Assembly: GCA_029204225.1 (NCBI GenBank)
Contig: CM055097.1
Location: 73,153,716 to 73,217,715 of the forward strand
DNA from: Diphasiastrum complanatum
Lineage: Eukaryota > Streptophyta > Lycopodiopsida > Lycopodiales > Lycopodiaceae
DNA: 64,000 nucleotides
Reading direction: 5' to 3'
Shown: piece after piece, positions 9,335 to 21,700 of the stretch
How positions within the stretch are numbered: the first letter of the stretch is position 1
How the letters are laid out: every line of letters begins with the position of its first letter
Notes under the pieces: model-generated
Seen by the model: only the letters and a program-made list of their open reading frames with translations
Database searches by the model: none
What the model was told of the DNA's origin: nothing
Program-made: the position numbers and the translations under genes

Positions 9335-11207
9335 ATCAAAGTAGGTGCTGTCAAAGCATGTGATAAGTGGGATTTAAAAAAGATCACTTACCTAGTATGT
9401 TTCTCTTCGCTGTTGTATCAAAGATTGTTATAGCCACAAGCAACTCCAATCTCACTTACAATGCTCTTTCAACAGAAATGGAAAAGCAAGCACTGAACTC
9501 TCTTTGATCTGATCAGCGACCTACAATTATGAAAAATAGACTGACAGTCCACGCTACCCCTGCTGCAGATCAGGTCTTTAAAAAACACGCTACTGTTTAA
9601 GTCATATCCTTCTGCAGCCCTCCATTGGAAATAGATTAGCTTCCAGACTGCATCAGAAATGAGACCAACAACAAACAACATTTTCTTGTCAACCGAACTA
9701 ACAGAGTAAGCGTTAGAGGTCAATTCCTAAACAATTTTGTGGAAGAAAAGGCAATTGAGATAATAGCTCGTTCGTTGGATCAAAGGTCAGAGTTGGCGAC
9801 AAAGGGATCGTAATTCTTATTCATGCAACAACAACAGGACTCCGCATTGCTCTACTCTATTGGATCTTCAACAAAACCTTTTTTGCAACCACAATCCTCA
9901 TAGAACAGATCTGGCATCTTTCTTTAGTAGGTTTTCTTGAAAAGTGAGGAGTGCACCTTCAACAACTTCTGGTGGAGCGCGCCAAGGTGCAGATACCTCC
10001 GTCCAATAAGTGACTATCTAGAGCCACTCCTCCAGGGTGCATGCAGGATCAAAAATAGGAGGAAAGAAGCCTCCACAGCCGCCATCAGCATCCTTCACTG
10101 CTCTCTTGTAGCCCAGCAAGGATAAATTTTTGGCTTCCACCAGTTTTCATTCTTATGTTTTAACACTTATTTGAAGGCAAGAATATTCAATAGATTCAGC
10201 ACTTTTCATATTTGCATATAACGAAATCAACTATGATAGACTCAATCTTGCCAACATCTAATCATAGAAGCAAGGGATCCCACAGCTAGCAGGCTCTTGG
10301 CAAGAAATCTGAGTTCTTGAGAATCAAGAAGCCAGAAGTTCATGCAAAGAACATGAAAAGACATATTCAGTCCAACCGATCAATAGTTAATTTTCAGAAG
10401 AAATTTCAGGGGATTCTCCAGCGACTTGCCTCCGGTGATATCCTTTTTGGTGGTCGAGTGAATAATTGCATGCAATTCATGGTTGTTTCAAAAATAATAC
10501 AAATATTTTAGTCACTTTTTTTAAGACATTATAAGAAAAATTATTCTTATTTTCAATGGATGATTGCAATGCAGGCATTCACAGTTTGGATCAAAATGCA
10601 ATTCAACCCAAAATGAGTGCAAATCGACACAAAAAGAGACTTGCTTCACACCATCTCTTCCATCCCCACCCCTCTCTAATCGTCCTCGCCATGAATCACC
10701 CTTTGTTGCATCTCTTCCTCCGCCTGCACCGTATCGTCCCCCACATATTCGTTCTTCTATTTCTTCTTCTCCTTCGTCATCCTTGCAGAATCCTATACCT
10801 CCACCCTCCCGTGTACCTTGTCCAGGATGCGGACTTTAGCCCAAGTGATAGATTGACATTCCTTACAGATCGGCTGAAAGGAGCTTAGGGATCAAAAGTT
10901 TAGTTGATCTCTGGAGTTTTCTAATCTCCCTCAGCCAGACCTGCATCCTGCCACGTCTACGGCCAGTACCAGGGGAAACACGGGCATGGGATGGTTGTAC
11001 AAGAAACAAGATGTGCGCTTGAAAGTGATATTGGACTACCAATGGTATCAGTCTTGAGCGCACTTTGAGAGGGCGGATGATTAAACGGTGAGAGGGCACG
11101 CTTGAGAGTGATATTGGGAGAGAAAACCAAAAATTTTGCAAAAAAAATGAAAATTTTGAAGACTTATATATACAAAATTTTTGCACATGTGAAAAAAGGG
11201 CCGAAGA
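9335..11207. other. Non-coding stretch, no supported gene
   Basis: Short open frames at 10556-10888 and 10564-10839 are low-complexity Pro/Ser/Leu-rich translations of one C-rich segment and match nothing I know. Near 11014 and 11098 there are two copies of a GCTTGARAGTGATATTGG word. Confidence 0.5.
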
Positions 11208-11445
11208 CACGTGTTGTTAGCTAATTGGTCCACGTGGAATGTCTGCACTGACAATGATGACTCAATTATGAGGCCACGTGGGTTGGGACACATGCACGAA
11301 TCCTTTTTCGACGCGTGTGGCATTCTTGCACGTGACAGATGTCAAATCAATCATTCTCTATTTAGCGTATTAATTCTAACCAATCATACGGCGACACGTG
11401 TTCCTTCGTAACTCCTCCACACATGCAAATTTTTTTTTATAAATA
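11208..11445 (+). promoter_or_regulatory. Promoter-like region: five CACGTG G-boxes and a TATA box
   Basis: Perfect CACGTG hexamers start at 11208, 11231, 11275, 11329 and 11395. A TATAAATA box is at 11438-11445, preceded by eight or nine T. G-boxes bind bZIP and bHLH factors in light, ABA and stress control in plants. The next ATG that opens a long frame is at 11757, giving a ~300-nt leader. The arrangement is seen directly; promoter activity is inferred. Confidence 0.6.
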
Positions 11446-11756
11446 GGTCATTTTCGGTTCGGATTTTCACACAAATTTACGTTTTTTTGGCCGAATATCG
11501 ATTTCAAGTGTGTCGTTTGCACTGATTACCCTCCGTTGACTAACTTGCGCCTGGAACCGATACTGCCTCGTCCGGTATCGCATTCACGCACACCTTACAT
11601 CTCCTTTATTGTGTGCCCTTTGTTCACGCGCTCGGATCTGATACTCTAATTTCTAATATCTCTTTCAAGCGCACTTTTTTTTGAGGTGCTTGCTTGACCT
11701 GCAATTTGTGCCTGAGAGCGATATTCGAAATTTTACATCTGTTGTTTTTGTTTAAA

Positions 11757-12702
11757 ATGTCTAATTTTGATTCTAGTTTGCTTTCTATTTTTCATGAATT
11801 TGGTATTACTTATAGTTTGGAGTATTTCAAATCTCTTTTTTCTCCTTTTCTTTTTATTCTTCCTTCTATAATTGAGGGCCCTGGTGTGGAGGCATTTTCT
11901 GAGATATATCTCAGATTTAAGTCCCTGCTTAGTAGTCCGTTATTCAGATCTCAGAATAAAGACATGATTTATTATCAGGACTTGGTGGCACTTGACAAGC
12001 ATATCTGTAAAGCTAAGCTTGACAGAATGTTTACCAAGTTACATAATGATTTCAGATTTGTAGATGAGTGCCCAATTCACAATAAAAAATGTAGATTTGT
12101 TGATTTTCAGTCTGCATTTGTTTTTTTTGCTTTTCTTAAATATTTCTGACAATTTAAAAGTTGTCCCTTCCACTTTTGAAGCTACTTCTTCTAGCGTTAC
12201 AAAGTCTGAAAAGTCAAAGATTGTAGATATAAATAAATTTTTTATTGATACGAGCGTTAATTTAGATGATTGTTCAGATTTTGATCACCAGCTCCAATTG
12301 AAGGTATCCAACATGCAGAATACCATCGATAACATCAAAGTAGAAAGGGATGAGGCCGTAGCAAATGCACAAGCCGCACGTTCCACTATGAAGGAACAGT
12401 TGGAATTGGTGGACTTCAACGACTTCACACCACCAGCTATTCTTGAGGGAACTCCCATTTCAATGGTGGCTTATCAAACACTGGCCCAAAAGTTGAAATC
12501 CACGACGGAGCAGCACACAATATTACAACAATCATACCTTGCTTCCGTCGAGGCCCTGAACCAGCACATTGCCACCTTGGAAGAACGGTTAAAGACAGTT
12601 GTCCAGTCAATGTCGTCTATTCATGCAGAGCACGCCCAATTCCATGATTTTGGGCACCACTTTGATGGACCAAATGGTGGAGATGGAGCAGGATTCCAGT
12701 AG
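11757..12702 (+). pseudogene. Unrecognised protein of about 315 aa in two frames, coiled-coil C-terminus
   Basis: I do not recognise this protein. The first frame (ATG 11757, stop near 12149) encodes an aromatic-rich segment beginning MSNFDSSLLSIFHEFGITYS. The second, +1 frame (open to 12702) encodes a Lys/Ser-rich linker and a long, probably coiled-coil helix (NMQNTIDNIKVERDEAVANA, LEERLKTVVQSM), ending Gly/Asp-rich. Both frames overlap at a T8 run at 12121-12128, so a one-base indel there, or ribosomal slippage, would unite them. Beyond the stop, Gln/Gly/Pro-rich codons continue to about 12790. A G-box cluster and TATA box lie upstream. It could be an orphan gene, a retrogene or the gag-like protein of an unknown element. 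No zinc knuckle, protease or RT is seen nearby. Confidence 0.4.
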
Positions 12703-13121
12703 CCTCCTCCTGCTACTCAAGGCTCCTCCTTTCAAGGCCAACCCCTGGGGCAAGGAGCTCAACACCAACCAATCCATTAGGCTCTAATAGTACCAGCTCC
12801 CAACATTATATTTTTCCTTCCATCGGTTCTAACCCTCTCCACACCACTAACCCCCCATTTATTCAACGTCAATTTTCTCCTGAATATGCACCTCTATATG
12901 CAAGTCCTAAATAGCAAGAATTCATGCCCCTCTCTTTATGTTACATACATGCCCATGTGTTAGATGCACATGCCCATGTGTTAGATGCACCTTTACATAC
13001 AACTCATAAATAGAAAAACATTTGCATTATCCCTTGTAACCATTGTGCGCATTTGCAAGGCTTTCAACTTGCATGATGCACCAACATTATCACCAATAAC
13101 AATAATCAAATAAGAGTATAT
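12703..13121. other. 3' flank of the unknown ORF, non-coding
   Basis: Includes a 23-bp tandem duplication of ACATGCCCATGTGTTAGATGC at about 12946-12990. Nothing else recognisable. Confidence 0.5.
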
Positions 13122-14100
13122 AAAGCACTGAAAAAAAAATTTCATGTGTATTTAAGAGAACCCTTACTTGGCAGAATTTGACAGCTGTACAGAGCATAGC
13201 CTGACATAAGATCAAAAGAACCTTACATTTGTGTAAGGTCCCTCTTCAAAAATTGTCTTACCACATAGGTGAATTGACAAATTCTTTTTACCAACATACA
13301 AATTTATTACTTGTTGTAAAAAACTACTCTCGTATTACCTTTGAAAAACTTATTACCTTCAGTACAAATTTCTGACTTACTGTAAAATACGACTGTAAAA
13401 CTTTTGTGATACAAAAAAGCTCTGACTTCTCAAACTGAGCAAGATCTATGAGCTATGATCTATGAGAGTCATCAGTGGTAGCCCTGCAGTGTTAATAGCG
13501 CTGTAAAGTCATATTTCTTCTTTGGATTTTGTTCTGACAGAAGAAAGTAGGCACCATCTTTGTTTCCCTCTGGAATGGGTATGGACAAAGAATCAACTGC
13601 TTTCAATTTTTCATAGCCTTGACTGTAGAACTGAGGAGGAGACCTCGAAGGAGAAGGCCTTAGAGGATTTGACGGAAATGATCTGGGGAATGTACAAGAG
13701 CTCCAAGATGGTTTGAGCCTAATCTGAGAGTGAGAGGCCTCAGCAGCCAAAATCTGTGAAACTGATTTGATCGATTTGGCATTTTCTTTTAGGCAGCAGC
13801 GTAAATTCTTATGTAGTCATAGTGGCAGCTCTCTTGCTCCATCACCCTGCTCCCATCGCCTGCAGATGCTAGCAAAGAGGAAATGGCAGGGAAGTGCAGT
13901 TTACAGTAAGGGTAAAAACAGCGGGGGAAGGGTAAAATCGTGATGGGAACAGTAAAAACAACGATGCACAAATTTTTTTTCAGTGCTTCACAACGGGGAA
14001 GGCCCCCATACTCGGGCCTTCCCCAATTTAAGGCCCTGGGCCCTCGAGCTGCCGCCCTCGGCCTAAGGGCCTTAAATCAGGGGAGGGCCTTCCCCTATAC
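13122..14100 (+). mobile_element. Non-autonomous DNA transposon A with asymmetric terminal inverted repeats and a 3' palindrome
   Basis: The left end AAAGCACTGAAAAAAAA is repeated inverted at 13970-13988 (TTTTTTTTCAGTGCTT). The right copy is followed by ~110 bp of nested GC-rich palindromes (GGGGAAGGCCC...GGGCCTTCCCC and GGCCCTGGGCCC...) ending CCCCTATAC at 14100. The adjacent element B has the same layout. Subterminal TTACC words on the left and GGTAAAA words on the right are repeated several times. Terminal repeat first, second repeat inside a 3' hairpin, is the asymmetric arrangement described for Helitron2/Helentron-type elements; a plain TIR element next to a palindrome is the alternative. 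No transposase is encoded. Confidence 0.6.
13472..13755 (-). other. Open frame inside element A: possible captured host-gene fragment
   Basis: About 92 codons with a mixed, exon-like composition (HSQIRLKPSWSSCTFPRSFP ... EKLKAVDSLSIPIPEG), unlike the AT-rich surroundings. No in-frame ATG starts it. A CAG at its upstream edge could be a fossil splice acceptor. Family unknown. Its place inside a non-autonomous element suggests transduplication, but this is inference. Confidence 0.3.
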
Positions 14101-14265
14101 TTTCTATTTGCATTCACAAGGTCGTTTCATCTTGAGATAAGAAAAATTAAATGCCAACCATTATACACTTCCAAGACAAATGGGATTTGAAAATAGTTAA
14201 TCAGGTTACAGTCAACTTTTTTGAATAAACTACAATAGTCTCGTCTGATCGTCTTTTGAAATTGT

Positions 14266-15192
14266 AAAGCACTATCAAAAAATTGTGTGTATTTAGAAGA
14301 ACTCTTATATGGCATAATTTGACAGCTGTACTACCACAACTTGAGACATAAGAGGAACCTTACATCTGTGTAAGGTCCCTCCTCAAAAACTGTTTTAACA
14401 CAAAGGTAAATTCAAAAAATTTAGAGTTTACCATACATTTTTTACCATCTTTAAAAAAAATTACCAATAATTTTCTTACCAAGAGTAAAACTTTTTACCT
14501 CTGAAATTTTTTTAGACTTGTAAAAACTTCCATACAAATAATTACATGCTATAAAAACTACTCTTTGAAACCATTGTTCTGCCTACAGAAAAGCTACAAA
14601 ACTACCTTAAAAAAGCCAACTGAAATTCTGAAATACCAACATAAGTATATCAAAAAACCTGCTGCGTCTGACTTCTCTTCATTTCATCCCATTCTCCTTC
14701 TCAATACCTCTTTTCTACGTCAAAACTCCTCCAAGAATTTCTATCGTCAAATCTTGAGCTACCTGCATCGCCAAATATGACTGGCACAGAAGTTGCACCG
14801 AAGCACAGAGCAACAAACAAATTGCCTCAACCTGCTCTTCGTCTCCTATTTAAGGAGATCGTTTTATCATCTTCGTATTCAACAAACAACTGCAACAACT
14901 TTCCTCCTCAACAAATCAAAAAAATTCTGCAACAGAAAAGAGAGCGGATCTGTTGCAGCAGCGAGCGCATCTCCAGCCATGAGAGGTGAAAAACAAGTGT
15001 GTTCCAACCAGCCATGAGAGGTAAAAAACGAGTGTGTTCCAGCCAGCGAGTGGTAAAATCCAAAACGTCTAGAAAGTTCTACCAGCAGCGGAGGTAAAAA
15101 CAATCTCTCGAACACTCGAAAGTTAAAAGCTAAAAAAGGTTGATAGTGCTTTACGACGGGGAAGGCCCTTGGAAGGGGGCCTTCCCCTATAC
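14266..15192 (+). mobile_element. Non-autonomous DNA transposon B, same family as A
   Basis: Left terminus AAAGCACTATCAA at 14266; inverted copy TTGATAGTGCTTT at 15140-15152; then CGACGGGGAAGGCCC...GGGCCTTCCCCTATAC ending at 15192. The first ~300 bp align with A, including the palindromic word CCTTACATCTGTGTAAGG near 14362 (A: near 13227). Subterminal TTTTACC words (left) and GGTAAAA words (right) recur. The middle part differs from A. No coding capacity is recognised. Confidence 0.6.
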
Positions 15193-16124
15193 CTAAAATC
15201 TTGTGCACACTTTTGTCGTTGTTGTTTCTTCTTTGGTTAGTATGGCTTGACCTAATTTGGTTATGTAAACTTCATCAATATTGAATCTGAACTCGGGAAT
15301 TTTTATTTGTTTCAAGCTCTTCAATGGAAATTTTCGTCTATGATCTTTCATCTACGCAATGGTGGCGGTCTTTCATAGTATGGTCGATCTTCAAAAATAT
15401 TACTCTGAAGAGAAATATTGAATAAAAATACAAGCTCATTGGAGCATTTTTTGCTATGCCTGCATTGTACAATACGCCTTCAGGATGGTGTAGATTTGTC
15501 TCTTTGAAGGTCTGAATTGACGAGACACCATGCGACAATTAAATAGATAGCAAGAATACATAAAACTCCCAAGAAAATTGCTTCATTCCAAGCTATGCAA
15601 TATAGGAATCCAAAATATACATCCTATTCACAATACTTGAAGCTTCTGTAGAAACTTGTTGTTCGGACAACAATGACTATGTCAGATGCCTTTGTTGGTT
15701 ACAATCTCAGCAACCAAGGCACAAAAGGAAAACTGACTCCATTCAGTACTCTTCTGACAATTATTGAGAACTTTACATGCCCTTTGTTGTGAACAGCCCA
15801 TGTCTGATTCCTCTCAAAAGTGAGGTGATCATGTAGTAATTGGTCAATTATAGAGAAGCAACGTTGAATGCTCCGTCGATGTTTATCTACAGTTTCCAGT
15901 TTTAGAAAACAAAAACAAGATCTGGATCTATTTTGTTCTCACTTGAACAAGATCTGTATCTTAGGTAGAAGACTACTGTTTCAAACACACAAGAACATTT
16001 TGTATCAGCCGCAACCTTCCGGAACATTTGCTGAGATCTGGTATGGCTTAATTGTTATAGGGTGGAGGTGTAAGGAGGCATGGATTAGATCGAAGTTGAT
16101 CTTCACAGATGTAGAGGTTAGTAT
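15193..16124 (-). other. 3' flank and probable 3' UTR of the potassium transporter gene
   Basis: Non-coding. The transporter stop codon is at 16127-16125 on the minus strand and its 3' UTR should extend leftwards. No canonical AATAAA was picked out close to the stop, so the polyadenylation site is not located. Confidence 0.5.
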
Positions 16125-18690
16125 TCAGATATATTGTATCGTGCCTACTTTCAGGAGTTTTGTATATGGAATATCAAGGGCATCAACGCTTTCTCTGAAA
16201 TTCGTGTGTAGAAAATTGAAGGCGCAATTTATCAAAAACTTTCGTGGAAGAGAAGATCCCTTAGAAGCCTTCACGTCGCTGTCACCGACAATGTAAATGA
16301 CGCCTTCATTTCTCGCTTTCTCCAAAATCGCAAGTTCATATTCTACGTTAAAAGCTTCATCACAATTCTTAGATCCACTGGAAATTTGATTTAGAGGTGG
16401 GATTTTGTATCCATCGATATGGATGACTGTGCTCTCAATGGATTGAAATTTAATGCTGTTCGACGGCTGATCAAAATATGTAGCCTCCGATTCAATGAAT
16501 TGTGCAAGAGATTTAAATAGCAATTTCTCAAACTTTTGATTCTCTTCTAGTGTATCTCGATATCCATATCGTGCTACACACCTAAATGTGCGACATTCTT
16601 TCGTGGACACACGTCGAAAGAGAAATCTCTCTTCTTCAAGAACATTGTTCACCGGCAGGTGCTTTACACAAACAAATACTAGTACTGAGTGGATTGCTGG
16701 AACGCTATTGATAAAGTGAGAAAAGGTTGCAGGAATGCCATGTGGAAGTTGTGTACAGATGAGTCCAACCCCCGGGAGTCTAGCACTTAACATGGCAACC
16801 CGATCCTTAAATGTATCCGGAGAGACCTTATTTTCGACCTCGTACTGGTATTTGCCAGCACTTCCATAATACCAGGTAACCATGACCGACAAGAAAACGC
16901 CTGCGAAGCACAAAGGCAGCCATCCACCTTTCGTGAATTTCTCGAGAACTGATGTTAGGTAGAATAGTTCCACAGACCCAAATATTAGTAGGAATGCGAG
17001 TACAATCATTATGTGTGTCTTCCAAATGAGGATGAAAATGATCCCTAGAAGACTCGTAGTAACCAGCATTACTGAAACCACGCAAATGCCTGCAAGATCC
17101 GATGTATTTTCAGCAATTTCTCTAACGTCATTTGCCAAAATGGTGTTCCTGATATTAAACATCAACCGATGTATCATCTCTGCGTGATTCAGACAAATGG
17201 CTTGCTAAGTATTTAGCTTGGAAATCATATACTGATTGATAACAAAGAGGAGATGGTGATAGCTCAGAGTCCAGTATATACATTATCTTACTTATGCTGT
17301 GGCTTCCTTACCATAAGCATTTCCTATTTGATCCGTGTTGCGAAATGCCACAGTAATTACGACACATATAACCATAAGAAGCCAATTCATTTCGGGAATA
17401 TATATCTGGCCAGCATGTTTTGTTGAAGTATGGATGATTTTGACTCGAGGAAAGCAACCAAGCGCCATGGATTGCTTGATTATGGAGAAAGTAGCAGAAA
17501 TCATTGCCTGACTTGCTATGATTGCAGCAATGATGGCTACGACAAACTGAGGCCAATAGACAGGACCTGCACGAAATCAAGCAAATTTGAACACTTCCAA
17601 GACATGAGCCAAAGGAACACCAAACATAATTCATGCAACTTTCAAAACTTGATTCAAATGATTCACCACTAAACTGTAGAAAGATTAAGGATGGTAATTT
17701 TCTACTAAAAGGAGTTCACTTGCTCCTATCATTTGTATAGCTAAACCAACTTTCTTTTACGTTGAAAAAACGTCTCGGAATGGACATGTACAGTCTTTAT
17801 GCAGGAGACTTTAAGTTCCTTGCAGGACATAAACTAGGTTGTTTCTTCTTACTCGGAATGGACTTGTAAAATGCTTCATCGACATGCTCTGGGTATTTGA
17901 GTAGATATGCAGCTTGACCGATGTAAGCTAACAATAGACAGGGATATACGAGGGACGTAAATGCAATCTGCACCACCATTATAAATTCGTCAATCAGATT
18001 GATTCTTTGAGAATATCGTCTGGTGGGTTTTACAATGCCTTCCAAAATAGTTAGTCCTTGCTGAAGTGGACGATTAAAAAAATTTAATTAGGCCACCAAA
18101 CCTGAATTGATTTGACTGAAAAGTGGCCCAAGTCAGCAAACATGGCTTCAGTTCCTGCAAAATTGTTACATTCAACGGGTAATCGTTCTTGTGTACATAT
18201 TTTCTATCAAATTCGAACTTCTGGAGGCCCATGAATTGCTACCAAAGTAGGCATACAAAAGAGGATAATTGCAAGAGTAAGTCAACGAGGTGGCTTAACG
18301 ACCATTGATGCAAGCTACTGGATTAGCAAATGTCGAACGTACCTGTTATACAAAGAACCACTCCTCCTAGGGATTTCCATGCTTCTTTTTTCTCTACCTT
18401 GAAGTAGAGGTACATATACTTTGGGTTGAATGCACGAAATATTCCAGCATCGTGATGGAAAATGTTGTAAAGTCCAATAATGCCGATAAACAAGAACCAT
18501 ACGAGAACACAGGGAGCAAATAGAATTCCAACTTTGTCGGTTCCTAAGCGTTGAAGAGAGAATAATGCTACCAAAATTATCACTGATACAATCACGATGA
18601 CATCTGCAACCACAATAGTTCCGTTAATTTCAAGGATCACAGGTTTTGAACTACATAATTGAGATGACATGTAATCTCAAATAGACATAA

Positions 18691-18759
<69 letters not shown>

Positions 18760-21700
18760 TATCAACTTTACTCACTTTACTATATTGCAATTTGAGATTT
18801 CTAGTTCTAGTTAAAACCACTTTCATAGATGCTTCTTTGTGTAACTTATTGTGCCACTTGGATTAGTGCTCACAGAGAACCGGCAAAGTCTTACGACAAA
18901 CCGGCTGGTTTTAAAATCTAATAATTTATCTTGAAACAAGCAAGAAACCGACTAAAAATATGAGTACCAAAAAACTTACCTCGATGCAAAAGTAAGAGGT
19001 ACTTTTTTAGAATACTTTAACATATTTCATTTAATCACTTACATTTTATGTCGACTTTTAGAAAGCACATATATTACATGTCACAATAAATAGCATTACT
19101 CTTTGGATTTCTTTGGGCAAACGTAGCTTAAAGTACTTCAAATTTATGCTTGTTATTGAGGGTTGAAGATTAATTTTATACCAGATTTTGAATTGTGCAA
19201 AATTAATTTCCTAAGAAAATTTCAATAAACAATTTGCAAGTGCACTTGTGAACTTGAATGCAAAACCGGCCAGCTTTGAAAGTTGTAGGAACTTGGAGGT
19301 TGGAAAAGAAAAAAATGGATTGATTTAAGAAACTGTAGGAGACCAACCGACTTGCAAAAAAAAAGAGTGTGAGCACTGACTTGGATTCAAAATGTTAGCA
19401 TGAGGCATTTTTAGCTTTTGATAAAGTATGAAAAGACTTACTTTGACTTAGATGTGTTGCTTGAACCTTGATGCCTTCCACTGCTGACAAAACTGGAGGC
19501 AAAGAACGTGAACCAAAGGCACATGAGTGAGATTAAGCAAAGGCTCTTTGAGAATTTATGTGAGTAGTTTAATAAATGTTATTAACATCAATCTAGTAGA
19601 CCTTCTTTTTAACTTTGATGCTATACGGGTAAGATAGAACGATTTAAATGATTTATGACAAAGCTTCTAGCAACCATCTTGTTTGAATCTGACTAAAAAT
19701 AACACAATGTGTTATGCTATCCTTTGGACTTGGTTTCTCTATTTCACAATTAATTTTCTTGCCTGTCCTTGTAGAAGCGTAAATGCAACACCTTTTCTTT
19801 CACTCAATATTTGCATAAAGAACTTCATTGAGATACCTGAGATTGCGGGAGTCAAAACACCATCACCGATGACCATGCAAGTACCAAGCAGGGCTAGAAG
19901 CAACAAAAGTCTTTTAGCGATTTCACTTTTTTCGAGTAAATCTTTCAACCGTGATGAGCGCTTCAATGCTTTGGATGGCAGGTCAATCTGGTATCCTGAC
20001 AGCTTACGATCTTCAGAATTCGGACTAGATATAAGGCTGACCTTGGCATACCTGCAAATAAGAGAATACAGTGCAAATGTACCACCTGGCAATCGAATGA
20101 AAAGAATTAGAACCACGCAGAGAAGAAAGTCATGATAAAAGGCCACCCTAAGATTTTGCATTTTATACTATGAGTCCATTGTTCATGCAAATATGTTTAT
20201 GTTTGCCTGATCATAGGTGACAATACAAACAACAAACATATTGCAGAATCATGCCGATAACAGATCGACGAGGGCAATGATTTTGAAACGGTCCTAGATC
20301 TTCCACATACAAACTTTTCAGGGTTTGAAATTCTTTTTCAGGCATAAAGGATTCAACTGGTGACTCGAATGTCAAACTCCGATTGACGATTCTTCCATGT
20401 GGCCAAGTACCATAATATACAGGTTCACACTACATCTTAGGGTAACAATACTGCTAGTAGACATCCAACGTGGCAAGCTACTCATTGATCTCCCATAACT
20501 TGAACGGTCAAATTTCCTCTTCATATTGGTTCTTTCACTTCTTGAAGGGAGTATGATCGTGAAAGCCCAGTTAGTGTGAGAATGATATCAGCATTTCTTT
20601 TCCAAAAATTGATTCCATAATTTTTGTTGTAAACTGTTGACTTTCAACAAAGCGATAAGTATTTCAATTTATAGGAGCTTTCATGTCTACTAGAATATTC
20701 AAAAGATTTTAAAACATAAATTTTGAAGTATATAGCAATTATTTATAAGAAATTATAAAAAGGTTTCACATTGTCAAGTACAACCCAATGAGTGCCTAAG
20801 TTTTGCAAAATCCTTGAAAAAAGTTACATCTTGCCAATACAAGATTAATTATGAATTCATGACATACTTCGGTTCTACAGGCTAAAATAAGATCATGTCA
20901 TGGGGTGCCCGGTGGGGAGAGCCTCAAAAATTCATATGATACTACTTTTTGGATAGTCTGGAACTTTTAATAATGAGAGTTTAGTTCATGGCAAAATTTA
21001 ATAGATAGATTCTAAGTCACAAGAGGTCAACCTCAGAATAATTAGAGCATAGAGAAGCCATCAATTATCAAGTAACCAATAAGCCTTAAAAACGTGCAGG
21101 ATATTGGAGGGAAACCTCAAGGAAGTTTCTGAACAAAGTTGAGAGGTATTTTGAAAAACTGGCCAATGCTGCTAGACGTGCTAGTTCGAAGTTAGAACAT
21201 CGAAGGTGGACGACAATCATTTGAAGTGTCCGCAGAGACGATCAATAGAATACTGTATCCACCCCGTCACCAATGGGGAGCCACTATCAACGCCCTGGCA
21301 GCATCTGGCCAACATATTCTAAACAAGGATCTGAAATACGTGGCTGGTCAGAATCTAACCTTATAGCTGAACAGTGAATACCAAAATTCTGACAACAAAT
21401 TTAAACAACTAACAATTTCAACTTAATTTCTTAATGCATGTATATATGTATCATATCTTTGTATAGTGCATGAATGCATACATTAATCGCGTCTTGGAAT
21501 ATCTCAGGCAAGGTAGCGAACTGTCAACATAAGGAACGTTATTTCCAGTTCTGCCCCGATGGGAAGCCCACGTAAGACTTTGATGAAGGAAGTTTTCTCA
21601 CCTTCTCCCCGATCGTTGGCTCTCAGCACAATCAAAACATATTTGATTAGAGGAATGAGCGTCAGAGTGTAGATAATGAGGGAAAGTGCTCCAAGAACAT

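Noticed and set aside
10556-10888. Two overlapping frames rich in Pro, Ser, His and Leu
   Set aside because: Both are translations of the same C-rich low-complexity segment in different frames; no domain.
11044-11055. TGGTATCAG word resembling a primer-binding site
   Set aside because: Only 9 of 12 positions match and no LTR edge or gag lies in the right place.
19739-20161. 140-codon frame covering exon 3 of the transporter taken as a separate gene
   Set aside because: Both ends read into introns; splice sites at 20085 and 19837 join it in phase to the KUP/HAK exons.
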